Notes: generated from the letters alone by a model not told the origin. A DNA stretch of 64,000 nt from Variovorax paradoxus (GCF_000834655.1 NZ_JXQQ01000047.1:38271-102270), one strand, 5' to 3'. Counted from the stretch's first letter, positions 17,079-26,325 are shown. Numbers and translations: made by a program.

Positions 17079-17946
17079 ACATGTGCTCCCCTGCAAAGTC
17101 CACGAACGCCCGCACCTTCGGCGACAGCTGCCGGCTCGATGACCACAGCGCGGAGAACTGTCCCTGGCGACTCAGGTGCGTCTCGAGCACGCGCTGCAGT
17201 TCGCCGCGGCAGAGCGAATCGCGCGCGAGGAAGTCGGGCATGTAGGCCACGCCGAGGCCGGCCACGGCCGCGCCGAGCATGGCTTCCATGTTGTTGCACA
17301 GGAGGCCGGGCGGCAGTTGCGTGGGCAGGCCCGGCAGGTCCCAGTCCTCGATCTTTCCGCCGGTCACGAACTTGTAGCGCAGGCAGCTGTGCCGGGCGAG
17401 ATCGGCCGGCACCTGCGGCACGCCGTGTTTGGTCAGGTAGGCGGGCGAGGCGACAAGCACGAAGTCGAACGGACCGAGGCGGCGCGCCACGAGCTGCGAG
17501 TCGCCGAGCTCGCCGCTGCGAATCGCCACGTCCACGCCCTCGGCGATCACATCGACCAGCCGGTCGTTGAAGTCCAGGTCGAGCTCGATCTCGGGAAAGC
17601 GCGCCTTGAAGGCCGGCAGGATCGGCAACAGGAAGCGGTAGCCGATGGTTGGGAGGCTGACGCGCAGGCGCCCGCGCGGGGCTGCGACCGCGTCCTGCAT
17701 CATGGCCCGCGCATCGTCGAGCTCATCGAGGATGCGGCGGCAGCGCTCGTGGAACATCGCGCCTTCTTGCGTGAGCCGCACATGGCGCGTGGTGCGGTTG
17801 AAGAGCCGCAGGCCCAACTGCTGCTCGAGCCGCGCGACGTTCTTGCCCACGGCCGAGGCCGAGATGCCCAGCAACCGCCCGGCCTTGGCGAAGCTCAACA
17901 GGTCGGCCGCCCGCACGAAGGATTCGAGTCCGCTGAAGCTGTCCAT
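17050..17946 (-). CDS. LysR-family transcriptional regulator (298 aa)
   Basis: The N-terminal 60 residues form the LysR winged helix-turn-helix (SFAKAGRLLGISASAVGKNVARLE), and the rest is the substrate-binding co-inducer domain (LRVSLPTIGYRFLLP...). Length is standard. It is transcribed away from the MFS transporter gene starting at 18056, so that transporter is the probable target. A small dyad in the shared promoter region (17954-17966) is a candidate binding site. The inducer cannot be read from the sequence. Confidence 0.93.
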   Translation of the reverse strand: MDSFSGLESFVRAADLLSFAKAGRLLGISASAVGKNVARLEQQLGLRLFNRTTRHVRLTQEGAMFHERCRRILDELDDARAMMQDAVAAPRGRLRVSLPTIGYRFLLPILPAFKARFPEIELDLDFNDRLVDVIAEGVDVAIRSGELGDSQLVARRLGPFDFVLVASPAYLTKHGVPQVPADLARHSCLRYKFVTGGKIEDWDLPGLPTQLPPGLLCNNMEAMLGAAVAGLGVAYMPDFLARDSLCRGELQRVLETHLSRQGQFSALWSSSRQLSPKVRAFVDFAGEHMFKEALPPAR

Positions 17947-17953
17947 GGATTAA

Positions 17954-17966
17954 CAACCTTGGGTTG
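17954..17966. promoter_or_regulatory. Candidate LysR operator, CAACC-TTG-GGTTG
   Basis: A 5-bp dyad with a 3-nt centre lies immediately upstream of the LysR start and within the region shared with the divergent MFS gene. Position fits an autoregulatory site; the dyad is short, so it may be chance. Confidence 0.35.
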
Positions 17967-18055
17967 GGAGTGTGAGGATCGAAGGCGCCATTTTCATTCG
18001 ATTGATTCCTTTCTATCTTCTGTGCTTTCTTCTATCCCCTGCTCGAAAGCATTCC

Positions 18056-19579
18056 ATGTCCTCCCCCTCCAACCAGAAGAACTGGCTGCTGGCCGCCGTC
18101 TGCCTCGCGGCGCTGGGCATGCCGCTGAGCTTCACCGGCCCGGCGGTGGTGCTGCCCGCGATCCGCGCGGCGCTGGGCGGCAGCCCGGTGCAGCTGAACT
18201 GGGTGACTAACGCCTTCATGCTGAGCTTTGGCGCAACGCTGATGGCGGCCGGCGCGCTCGCCGACGCCTACGGCCGCAAGCGCGTCTTCCTGATGGGGCT
18301 CGCGGTGGTCGCGCTCAGCAGTTCGCTGCTGACGCTCGCGCCCGGCATCGTCGCTTTCGATCTCGCGCGCGCCTTGCAGGGGCTGGGTTCGGCGGCGGCG
18401 TTCGCAGCGGGCACGGCGGCGCTGGCGCAGGTGTTCGACGGCGCGGCGCGCACGCGGGCGTTCAGCTTCATCGGCACCTCGTTCGGCGTGGGGCTGTCGT
18501 GCGGCTCGATCCTTTCGGGCTGGCTCGCCGAAAGCTTCGGCTGGCAGTCGGTGATGCTGAGCCCGGGGGCGATCAGCCTCGCGGCGCTCTGCATCGCCTC
18601 GCCGAGCATGCGCGAGTCGAGCAACCCGCATGCGATGAGGCTCGACATGCCGGGCACCGTCACCTTCACCGCCGCGCTGACGCTGCTCACGCTCGGCGTG
18701 CTGCAGGCGCCCGACAGCGGCTGGGGCAGCCCGTGGGTGATCGGTGCGCTCGCCGGTGCGGCGCTGATGGGCGCCGCCTTCATTGCCATCGAGCGGCGCG
18801 TGGCGCATCCGATGCTCGACCTGTCGCTGTTCCGCTTTCCGCGCTTCGTCGGCGTGCAACTGCTGGCCGCAGCGCCGGCCTATGGCTTTGTCGTGCTGCT
18901 GGTGCTGCTGCCGATCCGTTTCATCGGGCTGGAAGGGCGCAGCGCGATGGAGGCGGGCGTGTTCATGTTCGCGCTCTCGGGGCCGATCCTCGTGGTGCCG
19001 ACGCTCGCTGCTTCGCTGGCGCACCGGTTCTCGGCGGGCGTGATCTCAGCGGTGGGACTGCTGGTGTGCGCAGTGGGCTTGCTCTGGCTCAGCTACTGCG
19101 CGCCGGGCACGCCGCTGCAGGCGATCGTGTGGCCGCTGCTCTTGATCGGCGCGGGCATCGGCCTGCCCTGGGGGCTGATGGACGGGCTCGCGGTGAGCGT
19201 GGTGCCGCGCGAGCGGGCGGGCATGGCGTCGGGCATCTTCAACACGGTGCGGGTGGCGGGCGAGGGCATTGCGCTCGCGCTGGTCGGGGCGGGGCTGACG
19301 GCGCTGGTCGCGCTGCAACTGGGGCGGTTGCCCGCGCATCCCGGTGCGACATCGCAGGCGGCGCAGCGGGTGACGACGGGCGACATGTCGCAGGCGCTCG
19401 CGCTGTTGCCGGGCGTGGATCGCGCGTCGCTGCTGCACGCCTACGGCGCGGCGTTCGGCACGCTGCTGTGCGTGCTGGCGGGTGTGACCGTGGTGACGGC
19501 GCTGGTGGTGTTCTTGTTCCTGCGGGGAGAGACGCACGCCGAAGCGGGCGCGGCGGCGTTGGAATCCTCAGCCTGTTGA
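18056..19579 (+). CDS. MFS transporter, drug-export type (507 aa)
   Basis: This is a membrane transporter of the major facilitator superfamily with about 14 predicted helices, the layout of the DHA2 (EmrB/QacA) exporters. A motif A-like loop (ADAYGRKRVFLMG) follows helix 2. The ATG at 18056 starts the hydrophilic leader just before helix 1; an earlier in-frame start would add an unlikely hydrophobic stretch. It is divergent from the LysR regulator at 17050-17946, which probably controls it. The substrate is unknown. Confidence 0.9.
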   Translation: MSSPSNQKNWLLAAVCLAALGMPLSFTGPAVVLPAIRAALGGSPVQLNWVTNAFMLSFGATLMAAGALADAYGRKRVFLMGLAVVALSSSLLTLAPGIVAFDLARALQGLGSAAAFAAGTAALAQVFDGAARTRAFSFIGTSFGVGLSCGSILSGWLAESFGWQSVMLSPGAISLAALCIASPSMRESSNPHAMRLDMPGTVTFTAALTLLTLGVLQAPDSGWGSPWVIGALAGAALMGAAFIAIERRVAHPMLDLSLFRFPRFVGVQLLAAAPAYGFVVLLVLLPIRFIGLEGRSAMEAGVFMFALSGPILVVPTLAASLAHRFSAGVISAVGLLVCAVGLLWLSYCAPGTPLQAIVWPLLLIGAGIGLPWGLMDGLAVSVVPRERAGMASGIFNTVRVAGEGIALALVGAGLTALVALQLGRLPAHPGATSQAAQRVTTGDMSQALALLPGVDRASLLHAYGAAFGTLLCVLAGVTVVTALVVFLFLRGETHAEAGAAALESSAC

Positions 19580-19591
19580 ATGCACATCTTG

Positions 19592-19705
19592 CTCCTTCCC
19601 CTCCCGGGGGAAGGCTGGGATGGGGGCACGCGGCCCGTTGCAACATCGCCGGTGCGTGATGCGCCGCTTGCCCTCACCCCGGCTCTCCCCCAGCGGGGGA
19701 GGGAG
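19592..19705. repeat. Intergenic palindromic repeat, family A copy 2
   Basis: Arms of 37 nt (19592-19628 and 19669-19705) are imperfect inverted copies, with the same consensus as the copy at 7535-7645. It lies between the convergent ends of the MFS gene and a LysR gene, where it could serve as a two-way terminator-like hairpin. Confidence 0.8.
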
Positions 19706-19716
19706 CCGATCCGGAG

Positions 19717-20610
19717 TCAGGGCTCCGCCGCCTCGAAGATGTCGCGCAGCCACTGCGTGAACACGCGCACGCGCGACGACAGCTGGCGGTTCTGCGAATA
19801 GAGCACCGACACCGGCATCGGCGGCGGCGCGAAATCGGGCATCAGCACCTTCAGCTTCCCATCCGCGAGCTCGGACGCCACGCGGTAGCGCGGCACCTGC
19901 ACCAGCCCGAGGCCGGCGACAGAAGAGCCCGTGTAGAGATCGGTGCCGGTCACCGAGACGGTGGCGGGCAGGTCCACGGTCGTCACCCGGCCGTCGACCG
20001 TGAATTCGAGCGGCACCACCTTGCCCGTGCCGCTGGAGATGTAGTTGACTGCGCGATGCGAGGCCAGCGCTTCGATGCTGTCGGGCTCCCCGTAGCGCGC
20101 CAGGTAGTCGGGGCTCGCGACCGTCACCTGCGGCAGCAGCGCGACGCGGCGCCCGACCATCGACGAGTCCTGCAGCGTGCCCGCGCGCAGCACGCAGTCG
20201 ACGCCTTCGCGCACCAGGTCGACGAGCCGGTCGTCCTCGCCGATGTGCAGTTGCAGCTCGGGGTAGCGCGCCAGAAAGCCGGGCAGGGCCGGCACTACGA
20301 AATGCCGCGCGAGCGTGCCCTGCAGGTTCACGCGCAAGAGGCCCTTGGGCGCCTCGTTGCGGAACGACCCCTCGGCCTCTTCCATGTCGGCCAAGAGGCG
20401 CACGCACCGGCGGTAGTAGGCCTCGCCGTCCTGCGTGAGGCGCACGGTGCGGGTGGTGCGCTCCAGGAGGCGCGTGCCGATGCGCTCTTCCATGCGCTTG
20501 ATGAGCGTGGTGACGGTGGCGCGCGGGATCTGCAGGTCCTCGGAGGCCTGCGTGAAGCTCTGGCGCTCGGCGATGCGCACGAAGGCCTGCATTTCCTGGA
20601 AGCGGTCCAT
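19717..20610 (-). CDS. LysR-family transcriptional regulator (297 aa)
   Basis: The protein has the LysR helix-turn-helix at residues 17-45 (SFTQASEDLQIPRATVTTLIKRME) followed by a standard effector domain (GLLRVNLQGTLARHFVVPALP). The ATG at 20610 is the normal LysR N-terminus (MDRFQEMQAF); an in-frame upstream extension to 20856 would run through the promoter region. It is divergent from two short-chain dehydrogenase genes (20735 onward), which are its likely targets. The region between is AT-rich for this genome. Confidence 0.92.
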   Translation of the reverse strand: MDRFQEMQAFVRIAERQSFTQASEDLQIPRATVTTLIKRMEERIGTRLLERTTRTVRLTQDGEAYYRRCVRLLADMEEAEGSFRNEAPKGLLRVNLQGTLARHFVVPALPGFLARYPELQLHIGEDDRLVDLVREGVDCVLRAGTLQDSSMVGRRVALLPQVTVASPDYLARYGEPDSIEALASHRAVNYISSGTGKVVPLEFTVDGRVTTVDLPATVSVTGTDLYTGSSVAGLGLVQVPRYRVASELADGKLKVLMPDFAPPPMPVSVLYSQNRQLSSRVRVFTQWLRDIFEAAEP

Positions 20611-20734
20611 GGGCGTGAGTGCTGGATATTGTTTAAGTAAATGGAATTGTATTGACGAAGAGCGGGTGATTATCTTTTGGGCGGAACGATCGATCATTCG
20701 TTTCACCAACCAACCACTGCAAAGGAATCGCACC

Positions 20735-21490
20735 ATGACCACCACCAGCAACACCGCCCGCATCGCCCGGGTCGCCATCGTCACCGGCGCATCGCGCGGC
20801 ATCGGCGCCGCCGTCGCGCAGCGCCTCTCGAAGGACGGCTTCGCCGTCGCCGTCAACTACGCCTCGGGCGCCGCGCAGGCCGACGCACTGGTCGCCGAAC
20901 TCACTGCGGCCGGCGGCAAGGCCATCGCGGTCAAGGCCGACGTGGCCAGCGCCGACGAAGTGCGCGCCATGTTCGACACCGTCGAAGCGCAGCTCGGCAA
21001 GGTCGACGTGCTGGTCAACAACGCCGGCGTGCTCAAGACCGTGCCGCTGGCCGACCACACCGACGCGCTCTACGACCAGACCTTCGACATCAACGTGCGC
21101 GGCACCTTCAACACGCTGCGCGAAGCCGCCACGCGGCTGAACGAAGGCGGGCGCATCGTCAATTTCTCGAGCACCACGCTCGCGCTGAACATGCCCGGCT
21201 ACGCGATCTACAACGCCACCAAGGCGGCGGTCGAGGCCTTCACGCATGTGTTCGCCAAGGAGCTGCGCGGCCGCAACGTCACGGTGAACGCCGTGGCGCC
21301 GGGCCCGATCGCCACTTCGCTGTTCCTCGACGGCAAGACCGACGAGCAGATCCAGGCCTTCGCCAAGATGCCGCCCCTGCAGCGCCTGGGCCAGCCCGAG
21401 GACATCGCCTCGGTGGTGGCCTTCCTCACCGGTCCCGACGCGGGCTGGGTCAACGGCCAGATCCTGCGCGCCAACGGCGGCGTCGCCTGA
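20735..21490 (+). CDS. SDR-family oxidoreductase (251 aa)
   Basis: A classical short-chain dehydrogenase/reductase. The NAD(P)-binding motif TGASRGIG lies at residues 18-25, NNAG at about 96, the catalytic Ser in NFSSTT, and YxxxK as YAIYNATKAA. The C-terminal WVNGQILRANGG is typical of FabG-like members. The sequence favours NADP, with no obvious acidic residue after the second strand. It is the first gene after the divergent LysR regulator and is followed 50 nt later by a second SDR, probably in one transcript. Substrate unknown. Confidence 0.93.
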   Translation: MTTTSNTARIARVAIVTGASRGIGAAVAQRLSKDGFAVAVNYASGAAQADALVAELTAAGGKAIAVKADVASADEVRAMFDTVEAQLGKVDVLVNNAGVLKTVPLADHTDALYDQTFDINVRGTFNTLREAATRLNEGGRIVNFSSTTLALNMPGYAIYNATKAAVEAFTHVFAKELRGRNVTVNAVAPGPIATSLFLDGKTDEQIQAFAKMPPLQRLGQPEDIASVVAFLTGPDAGWVNGQILRANGGVA

Positions 21491-21540
21491 ATTCCCTTCC
21501 ATCCATCCACGAACTCAATCCAGTCTTTCGGAGAAACACC

Positions 21541-22437
21541 ATGCAAAAGCAAATCGTCCTGGTCACCGGCGCAGGCACCGGCATCGGCAAGCTCAGCGCC
21601 CAATCCCTGGCCGAGGCGGGCCACGTGGTCTACGCGTCGATGCGCGACATCGCGGGCCGCAACAGCGGCCGCGCCGCCGAAATGCGCAGCTACGCCGCCG
21701 CCAAGGGCCTGCAACTGCATCCGCTCGAACTCGACGTGCTCTCGCAGGAGTCCGCCGATGCGGCCGCGGCCACCATCGTTCGCGAGCAGGGCCACATCGA
21801 CGTGGTGATGCAGAACGCCGGCCACCTCGTGGTCGGGCCGACCGAAGCCTTCACGCCCGAGGAAATTGCCCGGGTGTTCGACACCAACGTGCTCGGCGCC
21901 CAGCGCGTGAACCGCGCGGTGCTGCCGTACCTTCGCAAGCAGGAGTCCGGCCTGATGCTGTGGATCAGCAGCAGCACCACCAAGGGCGGCTTCCCGCCGT
22001 TTATGGGCCCCTACGGTGCGGCCAAGGCCGCGATGGATTCGCTGGCCGTCACGCTGGCCTACGAGATCGCGCGCTTCGGCATCGAGACCTCGATCATGGT
22101 GCCCGGCGCCTTCACCAAGGGCACCGACCATTTCCCGAGCGCCGGCAAGCCCGCCGACGCCGACACCACGGCCGCCTATGGCCGCTACGACGGTGTGATG
22201 GACCGGATCGGCCAGAGCCTCTCGGCGCTCACGCCCGACGACGCCGACCCGCAGGCCGTGGCCGACGAGATCGTGCGCATCGTGGGCCTGCCGGCCGGGC
22301 AGCGCCCGATGCGTTCGGTGATCGACTTCGTGGGCGATGGCGCCAGGGAAGTGTTCGAGGTGTCGGAGCGCGTGCGCATCGACTTCGCGCACCGCATCGG
22401 CATGGGTGACCTGCTCGAAGCGAAGATCAAGCGCTGA
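21541..22437 (+). CDS. SDR-family oxidoreductase (298 aa)
   Basis: A second short-chain dehydrogenase with the glycine motif TGAGTGIG (residues 9-16), QNAGH in place of NNAG, the catalytic Ser region WISSSTT, and YGAAK. It is longer than the first SDR by a C-terminal extension of about 45 residues (VIDFVGDGAREVFEVSERVR), a layout seen in aldehyde/ketone reductases of unknown specificity. It follows the first SDR by 50 nt in the same direction and is probably regulated by the LysR protein at 19717-20610. Confidence 0.92.
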   Translation: MQKQIVLVTGAGTGIGKLSAQSLAEAGHVVYASMRDIAGRNSGRAAEMRSYAAAKGLQLHPLELDVLSQESADAAAATIVREQGHIDVVMQNAGHLVVGPTEAFTPEEIARVFDTNVLGAQRVNRAVLPYLRKQESGLMLWISSSTTKGGFPPFMGPYGAAKAAMDSLAVTLAYEIARFGIETSIMVPGAFTKGTDHFPSAGKPADADTTAAYGRYDGVMDRIGQSLSALTPDDADPQAVADEIVRIVGLPAGQRPMRSVIDFVGDGAREVFEVSERVRIDFAHRIGMGDLLEAKIKR

Positions 22438-22483
22438 GCGGGATGTCACAAGGAACCGGTAGATCTTCCTGTCCAATAGCGGC

Positions 22484-22708
22484 ATGGACTATCCACCGAA
22501 CGAGCTCGCGGAGCGCCTCACCGAACTCGAGATCAAGTCGAGCTACGCCGACGACCTGCTGGAACAGCTGAACATGACGATCTACCGGCAACAGCAGCAG
22601 ATCGACAGCCTGATCCAGCAGGTGGCGCATCTGCGGCAGCAGAGCCAGAACGCAGGACAGGACGGAGCGGCGCGCAATCTTCGCGACGAGCTACCGCCGC
22701 ATTACTGA
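22484..22708 (+). CDS. slyX: SlyX family protein
   Basis: A 74-aa protein that is almost entirely one coiled coil (ERLTELEIKSSYADDLLEQLN, then a Gln-rich segment) and ends in the family hallmark PPHY. SlyX is widespread but its function is not established. It is followed directly by a family B repeat element. Confidence 0.9.
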   Translation: MDYPPNELAERLTELEIKSSYADDLLEQLNMTIYRQQQQIDSLIQQVAHLRQQSQNAGQDGAARNLRDELPPHY

Positions 22709-22718
22709 CTCGATCGTT

Positions 22719-22812
22719 CGAGGAACGCCTTGGAGCCGGCTTTGCCGGGCCACTGGTCTTGCCCCGGCGAGGGGGTTGGCGAAGCGACACGAAGTGCGCG
22801 AAGCCTGGGGGA
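22719..22812. repeat. Dispersed structured repeat, family B copy 1
   Basis: A stretch of about 94 bp shares a consensus with 35610-35702 and 49443-49536, most strongly in the end part GGCGAAGCGACACGAAGTGC. The first half contains the nested dyad CCGGC-TTT-GCCGG. This copy lies between the convergent genes slyX and hlyIII, a position suited to a terminator. Confidence 0.8.
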
Positions 22813-22813
22813 G

Positions 22814-23515
22814 TTACCCATGAGAATGCCAGAGCACGGCGAAGAAATGGCAGGTGCTGCCGGCCAGCACGAACAGGTGCCACACCGAATGCGCAAAGCG
22901 GATCCGGTTGTCGAACAGGAAGACGACGGCACCCGCCGTATAGAAGAGTCCGCCGGCCACGAGCCAGCCCAGCCCCGCCGGTGACATGCGCTCGTAGAGC
23001 GGCACCGCGGCCATCAGCGCCATCCATCCCATCGCCACATAGAGCCCGGTGGACCACAGCGGGTGCTGCAACCGGTTGAACAGCTTGGCGCCCACGCCCA
23101 ACGCGGCCGCGGCGCAGATGGCGCCGAACAGGGTCCATCCCCAAGGCCCGCGCAGCACGCCGAACAGGAAGGGCATGTAGCTGCCCGCAATGAAGAGATA
23201 GATGGCCGCGTGGTCCAGCCGGTTGAACCAGGCCTTGGCTCGGCCGATGGGCAGCGCGTGGTACAGCGTGGAGATCAGGTACAGCACGATGGCCGTGCCG
23301 GCGAAGAGCGAGGCGCCGACCACGCTCGCGGCCTGGCCCTTCTGCGCGGCGCTGTAGATCAGGATCGGCAGCGAGGCGATCGCCAGCACGAGGCCGAGGC
23401 CGTGGCTCAGGGCATTGAAGAGCTCTTCCATCCCCGTCTGGTCTCGCGCCGCGGACACCGGCTTCTTCGGATCTGGGGAGAGGGGCTGCGGCTGCAGGAG
23501 CGGGCTATTCGTCAT
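22814..23515 (-). CDS. Haemolysin III / PAQR-family membrane protein (233 aa)
   Basis: Seven membrane segments and the family's conserved residues are visible: E and NALSHGLG near the start of helix 1, STLYHALP after helix 2, LDHAAIY before helix 3, and a C-terminal SVWHLFVLAGSTCHF with two metal-binding His. Bacterial members are called haemolysin III or TrhA and influence membrane lipid homeostasis. The ATG at 23515 gives a normal cytoplasmic leader; an in-frame ATG at 23575 would abut regA. It is downstream of regA on the same strand, 61 nt away, and may be its operon partner. Confidence 0.88.
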   Translation of the reverse strand: MTNSPLLQPQPLSPDPKKPVSAARDQTGMEELFNALSHGLGLVLAIASLPILIYSAAQKGQAASVVGASLFAGTAIVLYLISTLYHALPIGRAKAWFNRLDHAAIYLFIAGSYMPFLFGVLRGPWGWTLFGAICAAAALGVGAKLFNRLQHPLWSTGLYVAMGWMALMAAVPLYERMSPAGLGWLVAGGLFYTAGAVVFLFDNRIRFAHSVWHLFVLAGSTCHFFAVLWHSHG

Positions 23516-23576
23516 CAGGAACAGAACCTCACGAATCGGGTTTGGTTCCGCACTTACGCGAAACCGGCAGATCATG

Positions 23577-24137
23577 TTACTTGACCTGCTGTTTGCCGAG
23601 TTTGCGCGCCAATGTGCGCCGATGCATCCCGAGGCGCCGCGCGGTCTCGGAGATGTTGAAGCCGGTCTCTGCCAGCATCTCGTGGATGCGCTCCCATTCG
23701 AGGGTCTTGATCGAGGTCGAGCGGTTGGTCAGCTCCACCTCGGTGGTACCGGTCGCGCGGCCGAAGGCGGCCTCGATGTCGTCGGTGTTCGAAGGCTTGG
23801 CCAGGTAATGGCAGGCGCCCAGCTTGATGGCCTCCACCGCGGTGGCGATGCTGGCAAAACCCGTGAGCACCACGATCAGCATCTTTGGGTTGTGCTGGTG
23901 CAGCATCTGCACGCACGCCAGGCCCGAGGCCTCGCCGTTGAGCTTGAGGTCGACCACCGCATAACCGGGCGACTGGTCGGGCGAGCGGGTCTCCAGCAGC
24001 GCCTGCACCTCGTCGGCATTGCTCGCGTGCATCACCGCATAGCCGCGGCGCTCGAAGGAGCGGCTGAGCGTGCGCGCGAAGGCGCCGTCGTCCTCGACGA
24101 TGAGCAACTGGCGCTGGGGTTCGGCGACTTCGGTCAT
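23577..24137 (-). CDS. regA: Redox response regulator, RegA/PrrA/ActR family
   Basis: A 186-aa two-domain regulator. The receiver domain has the acidic pair (VEDD), the phosphoacceptor Asp in YAVVDLKL, and the conserved Lys in YLAKPS. The C-terminus is a Fis-type helix-turn-helix (NISETARRLGMHRRTLARKLGK), the hallmark of RegA. Its start overlaps the regB stop (ATGA). In other proteobacteria RegA activates or represses respiratory and energy genes in response to redox state; location after cyoDCBA and SURF1 fits that role here. Confidence 0.93.
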   Translation of the reverse strand: MTEVAEPQRQLLIVEDDGAFARTLSRSFERRGYAVMHASNADEVQALLETRSPDQSPGYAVVDLKLNGEASGLACVQMLHQHNPKMLIVVLTGFASIATAVEAIKLGACHYLAKPSNTDDIEAAFGRATGTTEVELTNRSTSIKTLEWERIHEMLAETGFNISETARRLGMHRRTLARKLGKQQVK

Positions 24138-25549
24138 GGCTTTGCTGTGGCGATGGGCTCGGCGCCCGCAATCTCCGCGTCGTCGCCTTCCTCTTCTTCC
24201 AGCACGATGGCTGCGAGCGGCAGCGTGACCGTGACGATGGCGCCGCCCTCGGGCCGGTTGCGGGCCGCAACGCGGCCGCCCAGGGTGCGCGCCACGTTGG
24301 CGACGAGGAAAAGCCCGAGCCCGCCGCCCGGGCGGCCCTTGCTCGACTGGTAGGGCTTGCCGAATTCCTTGAGGATCGCCGGCAGGAACCCGGGGCCTGC
24401 ATCGGTGACCGTGATCGTGAGGTCGTCGGCGTCGTGCGCCGCTTCGAGGCGCAGCCAGTGCGGCGAGGCCTCCAGGGCGTTGTCGAGCACGTTGCAGATC
24501 ATCTGCTTGAGCGCCGAGTCGGAGACCATCGGGAGGTCGTGCCCGAACCGGTTGTCGTAGTCGAACTCTTCCACCGGGCGCGTGGTGCGCCACTCTTGCA
24601 CGAGGTCGTCGAGGAAGGTGCTCACGGTGGTTTCTTCGGACGACTCGCCGCGCGCCTCGCCGGCCGACAGCAGGATGCCGCTCACGATGCTCTTGCAGCG
24701 CTGGATCTGCAGCTCCATCTCGGCCACCTCGGTGAGCAGTTCGGGGTCGGAGCTGAAGTGCGGCAGCCGGCGCCAGTCGCCCAGGATCACCGCCAGCGTG
24801 GCGAGCGGCGTGCCCAGCTCGTGCGCGGCGCCCGAGGCGAGCAGGCCCATACGCACGATGTGTTCTTCTTCCGAGGCGCGCTGGCGCAGGTCGGCCAGCC
24901 GCGCGTCGCGCGCGCGCAGGTTGCGGCTGATGCGGGTGATGAAGATCACCAGCAGCGCCGCATTGAGCGCAAAGCACACCAGCATGCCCTGGATGTACGG
25001 GCTCCAGAGGCCACGGTCGTGGTCCAGCGGCAGCGCGAGCGGGCGCGAGAAAAGCGCCAGCCCGGCGAAGCACAGGCTGGTGATGACCACGATGGTCCAG
25101 GTCGACCAGGCCTTCAGCAGCACCGCGCCCAGGATCACCTGCAGCAGGTAGAGAAAGACGAACGGGTTGGTCGCGCCGCCGCTCAGGTAGAGCTGGGCCG
25201 TGAGCGTCGCCACGTCGACCAGGAGCGCCAGGAACAGCTCGCCGTTGGTCACCCGGCGGTGGGTGCGCGAGCGCAGCAGGCTCACCATGTTGAAGAGCGC
25301 GAGACAGGTGAGCACCTGCAGCATGTTGTCCAGCGGGAGCCGGATGCCGAAGCCGTAGTGCACCACCAGGATGGTGGCCACCTGTCCGACCACCGCGAAC
25401 CAGCGCAGCTGGATCAGCTGCTGCATGTTCTTGTGGCCGGTGGCGTTGTCCAGGCTCGCCACGCCGGCGCGGAGGGCTTGCAGCTCGCCTGCGACCGCGG
25501 CCACGGCGTCAGTCGCGATGCGCATCGGGGCGGGGGCGGAGCTCGGCAT
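24134..25549 (-). CDS. regB: Redox sensor histidine kinase, RegB/PrrB family
   Basis: A membrane histidine kinase with six predicted helices. The third loop holds GGATNPF, which matches the RegB quinone-interaction heptad GGxxNPF, and the H-box is AAHELGTPLA. ATPase motifs follow (NVLDNALEA, DAGPGF, GGGLGLF). A Cys in the helix after the H-box (IQRCKSI) is a candidate for the redox-active cysteine known in Rhodobacter RegB; that match is inference. The start is uncertain: ATG at 25549 is given, with 25525 and 25558 possible. All overlap the end of SURF1, so translation is coupled. Its stop overlaps the regA start. Confidence 0.9.
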   Translation of the reverse strand: MPSSAPAPMRIATDAVAAVAGELQALRAGVASLDNATGHKNMQQLIQLRWFAVVGQVATILVVHYGFGIRLPLDNMLQVLTCLALFNMVSLLRSRTHRRVTNGELFLALLVDVATLTAQLYLSGGATNPFVFLYLLQVILGAVLLKAWSTWTIVVITSLCFAGLALFSRPLALPLDHDRGLWSPYIQGMLVCFALNAALLVIFITRISRNLRARDARLADLRQRASEEEHIVRMGLLASGAAHELGTPLATLAVILGDWRRLPHFSSDPELLTEVAEMELQIQRCKSIVSGILLSAGEARGESSEETTVSTFLDDLVQEWRTTRPVEEFDYDNRFGHDLPMVSDSALKQMICNVLDNALEASPHWLRLEAAHDADDLTITVTDAGPGFLPAILKEFGKPYQSSKGRPGGGLGLFLVANVARTLGGRVAARNRPEGGAIVTVTLPLAAIVLEEEEGDDAEIAGAEPIATAKP

Positions 25550-26300
25550 GTGCCGCATTTTCACCGCTGCCGCCGGCTGGCCCTGCGGCGCGCCTGCGTC
25601 CGTCGCGCCAGACGAACCACGCAGCGCCCAGCACCATCAGCGCGAGGCCGTACCAGGTGAGGGCGTAGACGAGGTGGCTGTTGGGGAACGCGATGACCGT
25701 GAGGCCGCGCACCGGGTAGTCGGCTGTCTCGGCGGAGATCGACGGATCGGCCTCGGCATCGACGAAGTAGGGCGCCACGTCAGCCAGCCCTTTGGCCGCG
25801 CCGATGGCCTGCACGTCGCGCGAGAACCAGCGGTCTGCGGCAGGCTCGTTCTTGCGAAGGAACCCGCCCTTGGGTTCGGTGATGCGCAGGAGGCCGGCCA
25901 CGGTGACTTCGCCCTTCGCCTCGGTGGCCGCGCGGCTTGCGCGTTCGCGCGCTTCGGGCGGCACGAAGCCGCGATTGACCAGCACGACGGTGCCGTCGGC
26001 CGCACGCAGCGGCGTCAGCACCCAGAAACCTGCGCCGAGCCGGGTGCTGGCCTGGGTCAGGGTTTCCTTGTCGTGCAGGAAGGTGCCGGTGACGCGCACA
26101 TGGCGGTATTCGTCGTTGGCCGCGTTCACCTGGGGCCAGTCGGCGCGCGCGGGGGGATCGGCTGCCGGGGCGTGCACGCGCTGGTCGACGCGGGCGATGA
26201 GATCGAGCTTCCAGGCCCTGCGCTCGACCTGCCAGGTGCCGAGCGCGAAGAAGCCGGCAAAGGCCAGCAATGCAAAGGCTGCCAGCGCGAACCGTTTCAC
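25509..26300 (-). CDS. SURF1 family cytochrome oxidase biogenesis protein
   Basis: A 263-aa protein with one helix at each end and a large soluble domain between, the SURF1/SHY1 layout. Family features are GTWQVERRAWK near the first helix, the VNRGFVP stretch (about 108), and the C-terminal NSHLVYALTWYGLA. It begins with GTG at 26300, eight bases after AAGGA. SURF1 normally helps insert haem into aa3-type oxidases; here it follows cyoABCD, so it probably serves the bo3 oxidase. A palindromic repeat separates it from cyoD. Confidence 0.92.
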   Translation of the reverse strand: MKRFALAAFALLAFAGFFALGTWQVERRAWKLDLIARVDQRVHAPAADPPARADWPQVNAANDEYRHVRVTGTFLHDKETLTQASTRLGAGFWVLTPLRAADGTVVLVNRGFVPPEARERASRAATEAKGEVTVAGLLRITEPKGGFLRKNEPAADRWFSRDVQAIGAAKGLADVAPYFVDAEADPSISAETADYPVRGLTVIAFPNSHLVYALTWYGLALMVLGAAWFVWRDGRRRAAGPAGGSGENAAHAELRPRPDAHRD

Positions 26301-26325
26301 GATGCGAGTCCTTCGGTCTCCACCA

